From Ichthyophis bannanicus (taxonomy: Eukaryota > Chordata > Amphibia > Gymnophiona > Ichthyophiidae): a stretch of 64,000 nt of DNA. The position numbers and the translations under genes are program-made. Positions 41,095 through 51,890 of the stretch are shown here, piece by piece. The stretch covers positions 744,001 through 808,000 of the forward strand of contig JAWIIG010000039.1 of NCBI GenBank assembly GCA_033557465.1. The letters run 5' to 3'. Under the pieces are notes generated by a model. That model saw nothing but the letters and a program-made list of their open reading frames with translations. It was not told the DNA's origin and ran no database searches. The stretch's first letter is position 1; each line of letters opens with the position of its first letter.

Positions 41095-43130
41095 GGATCT
41101 GCCCCGAGCGGGGTAGTAGAGGGATGTGCTCGAGTGGGACATCGAGACGGATGCGCCTGAGCGGGGCATCGAGATGATGAGGCTTGAGACCTATGATGCA
41201 AGAGTCTGTAACATCCTTATGGTGATTAATTTTGCCACATGTAAGGTCAGGCAATTCTGAGGTCGTAGAATGCCTTTGTTGTCTAGAATATTTGGATGCG
41301 CCCGAGAGGGGCGTCGATACGGATGCACCCGAGTGGGGTGTCAAGACGGATGCGCCCGAGCAGGGCGTCGAGACGGATGTGCCCGAGCAGGGTGTCAAGA
41401 CGGATGCGCCCGAGCAGGGCGTCGAGATGGATGCACCTGAGCGGGGCGTCGAGACGGATGTGCCCGAGTGGGGCGTTGAGATGGATGCGCCCAAGCAGGG
41501 CGTCGAGCTGGATGTGCCTGACACACTGGGCCAGTAGATGGATGTGCCCGAGCGGGGCGTCGAGACAGATGTGCCTGACAAGTGGACCTCGAGAGGAATC
41601 TACCCGACAAGTGGGGCCATCTGCCCGACAAGTGGGCCAGGGGATGGATCTGCCCGACAAGTAGGGCCATCTACCCGACAAGTGGGCCAGGGGATGGATC
41701 TGCCCGACAAGTGGGGCCATCTGCCCGACAAGTGGGGCCAGGAGATGGATGCACCTGAGTGGGGTGTCGAGACCGATGCGCCCGACACACTGGGCCAGTA
41801 GATGGATGCGCCCGAGCGGGGCATCAAGATGGATGCGCCCGAGCGGGGTGTTGACACGGATGTGCCCGACACACTGGGCCAGTAGATGGATGCGCCCGAG
41901 CGGAGTGTCAAGACAGATGTGCCTGACAAACTGAGCCAATAGATGGATGCGCACGAGCAGGGCGTCGAGACGGATGTGCCCAACAAGTGGGCCACGAGAT
42001 GGATCTGCCCGACAAGTGGGCCAAGGGATGGATCTGCCTGACAAGTGGAGCCACTGCCCGACAAGTGGGCCAGGGGATGGATCTGCCTGACAAGTGGGGC
42101 CATCTGCCCAACAGGTGGGCCAGGGGATGGATCTGCCCGACAAGTGGGCCAAGAGATGGATGCACCTGAGTAGGGAGTCGAGATGGATGCGCCCAACAAG
42201 TGGGCCAGGAGATGGATCAGCCCAACAAGTGGGGCCATCTGCCCGACAAGTGGGGCCATCTGCCCGACAGATGGGCCAGGGGATGGATCTGCCCGACAAA
42301 TGGGGCCATCTCCCAACAAGTGGACCATGGGATGGATCTGCCCGACAAGTGGGGCCATCTGCCCGACAAGTGGGCCAGGGGATGGATCTGCCTGACAAGT
42401 GGGCCAGGAGATGGATGCGCCCAAGTGGGGCGTTGAGACGGATGCGCCTGACACACTGGGACGGGAGATGGATGCACCTGACTCACTAGGCCAGTAGATG
42501 GATGCGCCCGAGCGGGGCATTGAGATGGATGCGCCTGACTCACTGGGCCAGTAGATGGACGCGCCCCAGCGGGGCGTCGATACGGATGCGCCCAAGCGGG
42601 GCGTCGAGACGTATGCACCTGACACACTGGGCCAGTAGACGGCTGTGCCCGAGAGGGGCATCGAGACGGATGCACCTGACTCACTAGGCCAGTAGACGGA
42701 TGCGCCCGAGCGGGGCGTCGAGATGGATGCGCCCGAGCGGGACATCGAGACAGATGCGCCTGAGCGGGGCGTCGAAATGATGAGGCTCGAGGCCTATGAT
42801 GCAAGCATCTGTTACATCCTTATGGTGATTAATTTTGCCACATGTAGTGGTCAGGCAATTCTGAGGTCATAAAATGCCTCTCTCATCTAGAATGTTTAGC
42901 TGCGCCCAAGTGGGGCGTCGAGACGGATGCGCCCAAGCGGGGCGTCGAGATGATGAGGCTCGAGACCTATGATGCATCCTTATGGTGATTAATTTTGCCA
43001 CATGTAGGGGGGGTCAGGCAATTCTGAGGTTGTAGAATGCCTTTGTCATCTAGAATATTTGGATGCACCCAACGAGGGGGGCGTCAAAATGGATCCACCC
43101 GACATGCGGGGCGTTGAGATGTATCACTGT
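41095..43130 (+). repeat. 2-kb GC-rich compound minisatellite
   Basis: One unit is 27 bp (GATGCGCCCGAGCGGGGCGTCGAGACG type). The other is built from GATCTGCCCGACAAGTGGGCC and GGGGCCATCTGCCCGACAAG. They are mixed in blocks with ACACTGGGCCAGTAGATG joiners. A roughly 110-bp non-GC segment (TCCTTATGGTGATTAATTTTGCCACATG...) recurs at about 41210, 42820 and 42970, so higher-order units exist. Long frames on both strands arise because the 27-bp unit is a multiple of three; I do not regard them as genes. Confidence 0.92.
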
Positions 43131-43325
43131 AACCCTAACACTATAACTCTAACCGTAATCATTGGAGTGAGCAGTAACAGAGTAGTAAGAGCAGTAACTT
43201 TGTAATATAAAAGAACAGAGTTTAGTTTCTACACTACACTCTCTCTGTTGAAGTGGGCAAGTCATATAAACCATCCATTGTGTCAACAAAAAAAAGGTCT
43301 GGCAATGTACTTTGGTTACAATGCA

Positions 43326-43547
43326 ATGTGTGCCTTTGAGTCAGTCCTGACTCCTGGTGACCCAGAAGCTCCTGGGTTTTCTTGGCAGTGTGACTGTGAC
43401 TGGAAGTAGATTGCCAGGCCTTTCTTCCAAGGCAATGGAGGTTTAAGTGACTTGCCCAAGGCTACAAGGAGTGCTAGTGGGAATCAAACCCTGGTTGCTT
43501 GGTTACCAAGCCAGTGTTCTAACCACTAGGTTACTCCTCCACTCACT
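43326..43547 (-). mobile_element. CORE (MIR-like) tRNA-derived SINE
   Basis: On the minus strand it has an A-box-like TAACCTAGTGGTTAG and a B-box-like GGTTTGATTCCCAC. The CORE segment CTTGGGCAAGTCACTTAAACCTCCATTGCC follows. The surrounding ACTTTGGTTACA repeat is the insertion duplication. Confidence 0.85.
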
Positions 43548-43734
43548 TTGGTTACACTGACAAGAAAAAACCCCGGAGAAGCCAGGTCAGCAGGAGCCAG
43601 CAGCATTGACTTCAAAGAACACATATTATATTATATGACAACCCTAAGTGCTCAGGGCCGATAAGTTTTTTTTTTTGCTCATATTGTGTTGTTGGATGCA
43701 CCAACCGTTGCTGTTCGTTTTATTCATTCATTTC

Positions 43735-43754
43735 TTTCTTTCTTTCTTTCTTTA
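43735..43754 (+). repeat. (TTTC)n microsatellite
   Basis: Five TTTC units. Confidence 0.8.
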
Positions 43755-43960
43755 TCAGTATTTAGATACCACATTTTATTTCCCCTTAGATCAGATTAGT
43801 TTGTATTGAACTCAGATTTTGCCTTCTGGTGTCTCTGGGCGAGTCACGTAACCGTCTATTGTCTCGGCAGAAAGGCCAGGCAATATAGTTTGATTATGCT
43901 GACAAAATAAAACCCGGAGAAGCCGGATCAGCAGGAGCCAGCATTCACTTGAACCCCAAC

Positions 43961-44375
43961 CCAAATCTCGGATTCGCCCGACAAGTGGGCCCAAGGGTTA
44001 GGGCTGGGTTAGGCCAAGCGGGCCCAAGAGACGGATCACAGATACACCCAACAGGTAGGGCTTGGAGATGAATCACGCTAACCATAAGCCGAATACTATA
44101 TGTACTGTAACTACTAGACTACTACTTCCTCAACAATTGACAATACGTACATTATAAGTAGCAAGGCTTGCACTTTTATTATTAGTTCTCCTTTAGAGTA
44201 TGACACGATGCATCATCTCTTAATCCTCAGGCTGTTCTGCTTTATCTTTGCACTGACAAGCTAGCGATCGTAGAATATTATGCATGTTGATTAAATAAAG
44301 AAAAATAATTATGATTATACATAAGCTCTGAGAATTTTATGGGGGTACTGTCAAAAAAAAGGGGGGTGGGTAATA
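43961..44375. other. Unassigned sequence between minisatellite and telomere-like repeats
   Basis: Short echoes of the minisatellite (CCCGACAAGTGGGCCCAAGGG near 43978) and no gene. Confidence 0.45.
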
Positions 44376-44379
44376 AAAA

Positions 44380-44453
44380 ACCCCCTAATCCTAACCCTAA
44401 CAATAACCCTAAGCCTAAGCCTAAACCTAACCCTCTCCCAACTCTAAACCTTT
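44380..44453 (+). repeat. Degenerate telomere-like (CCCTAA)n array, left part
   Basis: CCCTAATCCTAACCCTAACAATAACCCTAAGCCTAAG-type sequence, i.e. TTAGGG-like on the minus strand. It ends where an L2-type LINE begins and resumes after it, so it was one array. Confidence 0.85.
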
Positions 44454-45893
44454 CCGCCCCAACCATGGAGTTGAAACACTCCTGCTATACCTCTTTAATG
44501 ACATACTACACCTCATAGACAACAGCAAGAATGGAATAATCATGATCTTCATTGACCTATCATCAGCGTTTGACACAGTCGACCACGGAACACTACTAGC
44601 AAGACTACAGAACATCGGACTACACAGAGCCACACTGAGGTGGTTCCACTCTTACCTAACGGACAGACAGATACAGGTCAAGATTGGGCCCAACACATCC
44701 CGACCCATAAAAGTCATGCAAGGCGTATCCCAAGGATCCGCACTATCAGCTCTCCTATTCAACATCTACATACAACCAATATGCAACATCATAAAAGAGC
44801 ACGGGATAAAATACACAATCTATGCGGACGACATAATGATATACACACCAATCACCCTCAACAACCCAGACCACACCAAGATAACAGACTGTCTCACACA
44901 TATGAACACCTGGTTTCAAGACAGCAACATGACCATAAACTACAGCAAGACCAAGGCGCTAATCATCACACGAAACTCCGACTTCATCCCCCCCCCTCTG
45001 CGACATCAAAATAGGCACCACAACCATACCCATACAATCAGAAGTGAAATAACTCGGAGTGACAATGGACAAAGAACTTAACCTTCAGTCCCACATCGCA
45101 GAACCACCAAAAATGCATACCACAGGATGAGACTAGTACGACGCGTCAAGCCCCTCCTCGCTCAGGAACACTTCCGCACAGTTTGTCAAGCACTAATAAC
45201 CCCAATCCTAGACTTCTGCAACCCAATCTATCTGGGCCTAACAAAACAGACACTAAGACCATTGCAACTGGCACAAAACACTGCAGCACGCATAATTGCC
45301 GGCACCACAAGACAAGAACATATCACACCCACCCTAAAAGAGCTCCACTGGCTGCCTATCAGTGTCCACATTAGATACAAGACAATCATAAACATTTTCA
45401 AAATCAATCATCAGCTTTCAGCCTACACCCACTCATACAACCAGACAACAGCACAAGACCGAGAAGAAGAGGCGCATCCAACCGTGTCAACACACCTAAA
45501 GATATCAACACCGAAAAACAAGCCTTATCAAAGGTGGCACCAACGATCTGGAACGCCCTCCCCGACGAACTGCGTTCAACAACAGATCTTAAGGAGTTCA
45601 GGAAAATACTGAAGACAACCCTCTTCATAAAACACTACGGTGACATTACTTAAACCATGCAATTCCCCCCACATGTCACTATAATTGTAATTAAGCAAGG
45701 AACTGATACCCATAGCATTGTAAATAGCGCACGCTGTAAATAGCACCCCGAGAATCAACGTCCAGACACACTCACACGCATACACTACTCACTGCATGTG
45801 CACACTAGACACTGTATCTTATTGATTGTTTGCTGTTCAGACCACCTTGATTGCAGGATAAGACGGTATAGAAATACGTTTAAATAAATAAAT
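44454..45893 (+). mobile_element. L2-type LINE, 5' truncated, inserted in the telomere-like array
   Basis: An RT frame (44542-45081) is followed by a frameshifted C-terminal part (45127-45612) and a 3' end (CACCTTGATTGCAGGATAAGACGGTATAGAAATACG) with (TAAA)n at 45880-45897. Telomere-like sequence on both sides shows that the LINE landed in the array. Confidence 0.88.
44542..45081 (+). pseudogene. L2-type LINE reverse transcriptase fragment
   Basis: Residues include IDLSSAFDTVDH, GVSQGSALSALLFNIYI and the catalytic YADDIMIYTP. This is the palm region of L2-clade RT. A frameshift near 45000-45070 (C-run) ends the frame, and the thumb continues at 45127-45612 with PILDFCNPIYLG and LHWLPISVHIRYK. 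Confidence 0.88.
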
Positions 45894-46178
45894 AAACCCT
45901 AACACTCCATCCCAACTCTAACCCCAAGCCTAAGCCTAACCCTAACCCTCCCCTTCCGTCCCAACGCTAACCCTAAGCCTAATCCTAAGCCTAACCCTCT
46001 GTCCCAACTCTAACCCTAACACTCCATCCCAACTCTAAACCTAAGCCTAAGCCTAACCCAACCCTAACCCTAACCCTAGACCCTGACCCTAACCCTAATG
46101 TGGCTAACCCTAACCCAACCCTAACCCCTAACCCTAACCCTAATGTGGCTAACCCTAACCCTAAACCCTAACCCTAAT
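45894..46178 (+). repeat. Degenerate telomere-like (CCCTAA)n array, right part
   Basis: CCCTAA/CCTAAG variants are mixed with CTCCATCCCAACTCTAA and CCCTCTGTCCCAACTCTAA spacers. They become nearly regular (CCCTAA) units toward 46060-46178, with ATGTGGCTAACCCTAA insertions. Confidence 0.88.
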
Positions 46179-46640
46179 TATAACTTTGCACTTGTCCACA
46201 TTAAATTTCATCTGCCACTTGGATGCCCAGTCTTCCAATTTATCAAGATCCTCTTGCAAGTTTCCACAATCCTCTTGGTTTTTAACAACTTTAAATAGTT
46301 TTGTGTCATCTGCAAATTTGATAACCTCACTCGTTATTCCCTTTTCCAGGTCATTTATGACTATGTCAAAAAGCAGCGGACCCATCACAGATCCCTGGGG
46401 TACACCACTATTCACCTTTCTCCACTGGGAAAATTGTCCATTTAGCCCTACCCTCTGCTTTTAACCAGTGATCGACAATAGTACACTGCCTCCTATCCCA
46501 TGACTCTTTAGTTTTGCCAAAAGTCTCTGATGAGGGACCTTGTCAAAGGCTTTCTGAAAGTCCAAATACAGTATATCAACTGACTCACCTTTGTCTACCT
46601 GTTTATTCACACCTTCATAAAAACATAACAGATTAAAAAG
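46179..46640 (-). mobile_element. CR1 ORF2 internal fragment
   Basis: It matches the RT region of the 53.9-58.1 kb CR1 (about 54770-55545), including [16 protein letters not shown] and [11 protein letters not shown] small internal rearrangement lies near 46460, and neither CR1 end is present. Confidence 0.85.
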
Positions 46641-46990
46641 CCATTCCTCCTCTGCCTTCCTTCTCTCTGAGCCCTCCTGTTCTTGTGCCAACTCCAGACT
46701 TCGTTCCTTTGCTTCTCCTTATGCCTGGAACAAGCTTCCTCTGTCCCTATGTCACATCTCCTCTTACTCCCTCTTCAAGTCCATGTTCAAAGCTCACCTC
46801 TTTGAGGCCACCTTTGGTTCCTATTCTCCTTCCTTGTGTTTCATCACCATATTGCCCTTAGTTCATATATTGTATAGTACTGTATTTTTGTATTCTAAAT
46901 CATTGCCTCGATGCACAGGTACTGTCTACTTACATATCTGTACAGTGCTGCATATGCCTTGGGATGCTCTATGATTGATTAATTATACTA
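46641..46990 (+). mobile_element. L2-type LINE 3' end
   Basis: The CTGGAACAAGCTTCCTCTG...CTTCAAGTCCATGTTCAAAGCTCACCTCTT segment and TGTACAGTGCTGCATATGCC near the end are typical of L2 3' regions. Confidence 0.65.
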
Positions 46991-47014
46991 TTAATAAAAA
47001 TATTAAAGCTCACA

Positions 47015-47230
47015 GTTTATTTATTTAGTTATTTATTTAATGTCTTTTCTATACCATGCTTTTTGGGATCAGTGCGGTTTACATTCAACAATAATTATAC
47101 AGTGCAGGTGGGCCTACACTGAACTTACAATGAACAGGGTGTGATAACTTGGACCAACGGGGGTAACTATGTACAGGTTATATACACTGGGTATCTATTA
47201 CAGGTATCATCTTTACAGTATTACAGTTGG
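47015..47230 (-). mobile_element. L2-like LINE 3' tail
   Basis: (TTTA)n then TCTATACCATGC...ATCAGTGCGGTTTACA, antisense to the recurring L2-like tail. Confidence 0.7.
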
Positions 47231-47419
47231 GTTGGCCTGATTGTGATGTACCGAGTTGGACCACCTTTCACATCCACAATCACCTCAATGACATGTTTGA
47301 TATATTGGCTAGTTAGACAGACATGTCACACAGTACTGACAGCAGTTATGCTTGGGGCACCCATCATCCGAGCACATAGGCAGATTCTGTTTTGATTGGT
47401 CTACATCTGTCAGTTGTCG

Positions 47420-48008
47420 TCTTGAAGCCAAAATGTGCAATGTCTTTCAGGTCACACACAGAGAGTTATTTTAAGATAAATCAGCACACATCAGCCAACA
47501 GCCTGCACACCCTCATACAACCAGACACCAGCACACGTCCAAGAAGAAAACAAACACACAACCGAGTCAGCACCCCAAGTGAATTCAAACACACACACGC
47601 AAGGACACAACAGACAGAGCACTCTCCATGGCTGCTCCAACAATATGGAACAAACTCCCGGACGATTTGAGGGCAACAACAGACTTCAAAGACTTTAGAA
47701 AACAGCTGAAGACCATGCTGTTCATAGAACACTATGGACACATCACATAACCTCAGAGAATGTATAACAGCACATGATACCTCCTAACACTGTATGTATA
47801 GAAAATGTTTTATAGCCCCAATGTATATAGCGCACATTGTACATAGCTCAAACTAATCTCGCACACAACACAACATACACTCAAGTCGAAGTTTCACCCT
47901 CACTGCATGAATAACATGCTCACTTTACCCGATTGTTTGCTGTGATACCACCTTGATTAATAAGATAAGGCGGTTTAGAAATACTGTTAAATAAATAAAT
48001 AAAATAAA
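47420..48008 (+). mobile_element. L2-type LINE 3' fragment
   Basis: The C-terminal frame remnant and 3' end (CACCTTGATTAATAAGATAAGGCGGTTTAGAAATACTG with (TAAA)n) parallel the LINE at 44454-45893. Confidence 0.75.
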
Positions 48009-48484
48009 ATTTTGTAGCACATGTCTGTTACATGTTTACCATGTGACATGATCCCTTGACAGGCTTGCAGTAATGGTGCAAACTATCAGTGCTTCTTACT
48101 GATTGGTGGATAGGAGCATCATGGTAAATACTGCCATGTGTCACCAGCCTAGAGAGATTAGGGATCTGCTCACATTCCACGGCACCTGCACATACCAAGA
48201 TCTGTGCATGCTTGAACACAGCATCTAATCTCATTCAGGCTGACTCACTTTCATTATGTCACACTGAGGTACATCATGCACCACAGCCTGTAATGTCTTC
48301 CGTCACCTCTTACCATACATGATCCTCCTCCAGGTCCACTCATTGGGATGGGACTGCTGTGATGAGGGGGCTGTGTAATGGAGCATTCCAAGCAGTGGCC
48401 CTGTCCCAGGGTACCTGACAGACATCTATTAGTAGGGGGACCTGGATTCATTTGCTGCCCTATGCTACATCCTACACATAGACC
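48009..48484. other. Unassigned sequence
   Basis: No gene recognised. The composition suggests an old interspersed repeat but I cannot name it. Confidence 0.35.
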
Positions 48485-50477
48485 CTATATTATGTTAGTG
48501 AGAAGAGGAAGGGCAAAAGTGGTATTGTCAGACTCAAGGGTGAAGGGGAGGAATATGTAGAAGGTGATGAGAATAAAGCGGAATTGCTTAATGAATATTT
48601 CTGTTCTGTGTTCAGAGATGAAGAACCAGGAGCAGGACCTCAGAAAACACCCACAAACAGGAACAGAAGCAAGGGCCATCTTGAACAATTTTCAGAAGAC
48701 TGTTTTCGTGAGAAACTAGCTAAACGCAAAGTAGACAGAGTGATGGGACTGGATGGGATACACTCTAGAATACTGAGGGAACTTAGGGACATTCTAGTAG
48801 CTCCACTGACTTACCTTTTCAATGCCTCGTTGAAGATGGGAGCAGTGCCAAAGGACTGGAGAGAGGCTCATGTGGTGCCTTTACACAAAAGTGGAAGTAA
48901 GGATGTGGTTGAAAACTACAGGCTGGTTAGTTTAACTTCGATGGTGAGTAAATTATTGGAAATGCTGCTGAAAGAGAAAATAGTGAGGTTTCTGGAGTCC
49001 AGTGCATGACAGGATCTGAGGCAGCATGGGTTCACCAGAGGCAGGTCTTGTCAGACAAATCTGATTGATTTCTTTGCCTGGTTGACCAGGGAGTTGGACC
49101 GAGGGAGAGCCCTAGATGTGGTATATTTAGATTTCAGTAAAGCCTTTGACACCATTCCTCACAGGCGACTTATAAACAAACTAAGCACCCTAGGAATCAA
49201 CCCTAAAGTTACTGCTTGGGTTAGAAACTGGTTGAGTGGGAGGCAACAAAGAGTACAGGTAAATGGAGCTCACTCTGAGGAGAAGGAAGTTACCAGTGGT
49301 GTGCCCTAGGGATTTGTCCTTAGTCTGATTATATTTAACATCTTTGTTAATGATATAGCAGAAGGGCTGTCGGGTAAGGTTTGCCTCTTTGTGGATGATA
49401 CCAAAATCTGCAATAGAGTAGACACCCAGGAAGGTGTAGATAACATGAGGAGGGGATCTAGCTAAGCTTGAAGAATGGTCTAGAATTTGGCAGCTGGGAT
49501 TTTAGAATTTGGCAGCTGGGATTTAATGTTAAAAAATGTAAGGTCATGCATTTGGGCTGCAGCAATCCAAGGGAGCAATATAGTATAGGGAGTGAAGTAC
49601 TTTTGTCCACTAATTAAGAGCGGGACCTAGGCGTGGTTGTGTCTGATGATCTTAAAGTAGCTAAACAGGTAGAAAAGGCGACAGCAAAAGCTAGAAGGAT
49701 GCTTGGGTACATACGGAGAGGAATGACTAGCAGAAAAAAGGAGATGAAAGTGCCTCTGTATAAGTCTTTGGTGCGACCTCATTTGGAGTATAGTGTGCAA
49801 TTCTGGAGACCGCACCTTCAAAAGGATGTGGACAGGATGGAGTCGGTGCAGAGGGTGGCTATTAAAATGGTTAGTGTTCTTCGATATAAAGCAAACTCTG
49901 GAATTTGTTACCGGAGGATGTAGTAAAGGCTGTTTGTGTAGCTGGGTTTAAAAAAGGTTTGGACAAGTTCCTGGAGGAAAAGTCCATAAACCATTATTAA
50001 GAAGGGGCCCAGGATATCAATGCTTGACCCAGTACAAGCATTGTGGAACCTGTGTCTTTTGGGGAAACTGCTAGGTACGTGTGACCTAGATTGGCCACTG
50101 TTGGAAACAGGATACTGGGCTTGATGGACCTTGGTCTGACCCAGTATGGCATATCTTATGTTCTTATATGAGGACAGACTTAAGGATCTTAATATGTACA
50201 CTTTAGAGGAAAGGCGTGATAGAGGTGATATGATTGAGATGTTTAAAAACCTCTGTGACATAAATGTTCAGGGGGATACCCTCTTTCAATTGAAAGCAAG
50301 TTCTGCTATGAGGGGACATGGGATGAGGGTGAAGGGGCATAGATTCAGGAGTGATTTGCGGAAATATTTCTTTACGGAAAGTGTGGTGGATCCGTGGAAT
50401 AGTCTCCCAATGGAGGTGGTAGAGATGAGGACAGTGACTGAATTTAAAAAAGCATGGGACAAATACAGAGGATCTCT
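48485..50477 (+). mobile_element. CR1 LINE of a second subfamily, with nested CR1 3' end
   Basis: An RT frame is followed by a CR1 thumb region and a 3' part cut by the Ty3/gypsy LTR at 50478. At about 49888-50167 a separate CR1 3' end is inserted, ending ACCCAGTATGGCATATCTTATGTTCTTA. After it the outer element resumes with the ...EDRLKDLNMYTLEERRDRGDM coding remnant. Confidence 0.87.
48584..49480 (+). pseudogene. CR1 reverse transcriptase, broken
   Basis: It shows GLDGIHSRILREL, VSLTSMVSKLLE, VYLDFSKAFDTIPH and a VDDTKI remnant of the catalytic box (the first residue is V, preceded by F). In-frame stops lie near 49007, 49307 and 49445. It is distinct from the CR1 subfamily at 23219 and 53908. 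Confidence 0.85.
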
Positions 50478-50840
50478 TGTCATGACCCCAGCCCCTGCCG
50501 AGGGCCTAGAGGCATAGGGCTGCCAATTTTAGTCCTCTAATAAAGGAATTAAACACTATTCTTGTCCACAGTGAGGCATTCTGGGACTTGTAGTTTTTCC
50601 TCGTTCAAGGATAGTCATGTAAGCCAAGGGTTAAAGGCAAAGACAAACGTTTATTTTTCCCCAAATGCACTAAGGTTCAAACACACAATGTCAGAATATT
50701 CTTCTCCAAGCAATACTTCAGAAATTATACATAAGCTGGAACTGAGGAGGCTTCATAAGCTTTTAAAACATGTGCGGTTGTTTTCATAAAGTAATCAGCA
50801 AACCAAAATACAGCTTCTCTGTTTAAGCAAAGTTAAATGT
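50478..50840 (-). repeat. Ty3/gypsy 3' LTR
   Basis: Starts TGTCATGACCCCAGCCCCTG and matches 59858-60198 closely (about 340 bp comparable). The true right boundary could extend toward 50960, because the partner copy is truncated. Confidence 0.8.
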
Positions 50841-50967
50841 CCTCATTTACCTTCTGCTTCTTTAAACACAAAAATATGGAAGCTGGCAACATTCTCTTGA
50901 GTTAGTAGGTATTTCTTAGCAAAAGAAAGCTAGATTCATTCACAGTGCTTCTCAAAAGCTTTCTTTA

Positions 50968-51804
50968 TCAAGCATTTCTTATCAACAGACTCACAGCTTC
51001 TGTCTGGCATAATGTACAATCCATTGGCAATTCACCTGATATGGAGTTTTGCTCAGCACAGTCCACTTGCATATCCTCTTGTTCTAAAGCATATACGTCT
51101 GTCTCTGAACTCCCACAATCTGCTCCTGGGTGAATGCTCTGGGGAAATCCCTGAACCTCCCTCCAGCACTGTTTTCCCCGGTAAGGAATGTCTGTACCTC
51201 TAGTATGGGATATCTCCCCCCGGTTCAGTTGCCTTGGTTCCTCTCCGCTGTACAGCCACGGTTCCTTGCTCCAGGTTGGGTTCTGGTTACTTCTAGCTAT
51301 AGCCTTCTTCACCCACCTTTGAGCAGCTTGAACCCTCCGGTCCGAGACCCGAGGTAGAAGACTTCCCTGCTTTCTTTCCCTATGCAAAGCATACGTGGTT
51401 TCTTGGCTCTCAGGCTCCTTCAATGTCCTTCTCCTACCCCTGATGTCCTCTCCTCCGAATTCCTCTCTCTGAACTTCTGGAATTGCTGAAACACGCTGAA
51501 CTTTCTGAACTTGCCCACAATTCTGGACTGGAACACAAACAGTTTGAACCGGAACCTGATCCTGAACCCTCTTCTCCCCTTCTGAGCAGGGTTTATAAGG
51601 TTGCTTCTTAGCTAGCCTTTCTCTGTTTCTGCACAGGTGTTTGCCATTACTGTCTAAGCTTGCACTTACGTCAGCAGAGCTTGGGTGTGGCAAAATGGCT
51701 CTCTCAACTCCGTGCTTTCTTTCCTTGACTGCAGTCTGGAACCTGTGAATTTCAGGAATGTCTCTTTCCTTAAAGGTATATTCACTATCTTTTCCTATTT
51801 CCAT
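50968..51804 (-). CDS. Third ORF of the Ty3/gypsy element, unknown function
   Basis: A 278-residue open frame directly after RNase H and next to the 3' LTR. It is rich in Arg, Glu, Gln and Ser, with no signal peptide or membrane segment, so it is not env-like. The C-terminal part reads PMDCTLCQ shortly before the stop, and a related DMQVDC precedes it. ORFs in the same position at 33766-34146 and 39589-40497 share this ending. The start is taken at the ATG at 51804. Confidence 0.6.
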   Translation of the reverse strand: MEIGKDSEYTFKERDIPEIHRFQTAVKERKHGVERAILPHPSSADVSASLDSNGKHLCRNRERLAKKQPYKPCSEGEKRVQDQVPVQTVCVPVQNCGQVQKVQRVSAIPEVQREEFGGEDIRGRRRTLKEPESQETTYALHRERKQGSLLPRVSDRRVQAAQRWVKKAIARSNQNPTWSKEPWLYSGEEPRQLNRGEISHTRGTDIPYRGKQCWREVQGFPQSIHPGADCGSSETDVYALEQEDMQVDCAEQNSISGELPMDCTLCQTEAVSLLIRNA

Positions 51805-51890
51805 CGGTTCAGCAGGGTTCTCCTCATCATATATCCCCTCCTTAAGATATTACGGGCTGGCGACATTTTACCCACACAGCTCGTAATTCT

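Larger units (their letters stand above)
43250..43960 (+). repeat. Duplicated segment around a SINE
   Basis: A GGCAAGTCATATAAACC...CCCGGAGAAGCCAGGTCAGCAGGAGCCAGCA block (43253-43620, interrupted by the SINE) is repeated at about 43838-43942. The ACTTTGGTTACA sequence flanks the SINE as a target duplication (43309-43320 and 43548-43559). Confidence 0.65.

Noticed and set aside
41232..42804. Long open frames on both strands of the minisatellite
   Set aside because: They follow from a repeat period divisible by three; the peptides are pure repeats in every frame and no start context or flank supports a gene.
41095..43130. CRISPR-like array
   Set aside because: Units are contiguous variants without unique spacers, and this is vertebrate DNA.
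50968..51804. Third ORF of the Ty3/gypsy element as an envelope gene
   Set aside because: No signal peptide, cleavage site or membrane anchor is visible.
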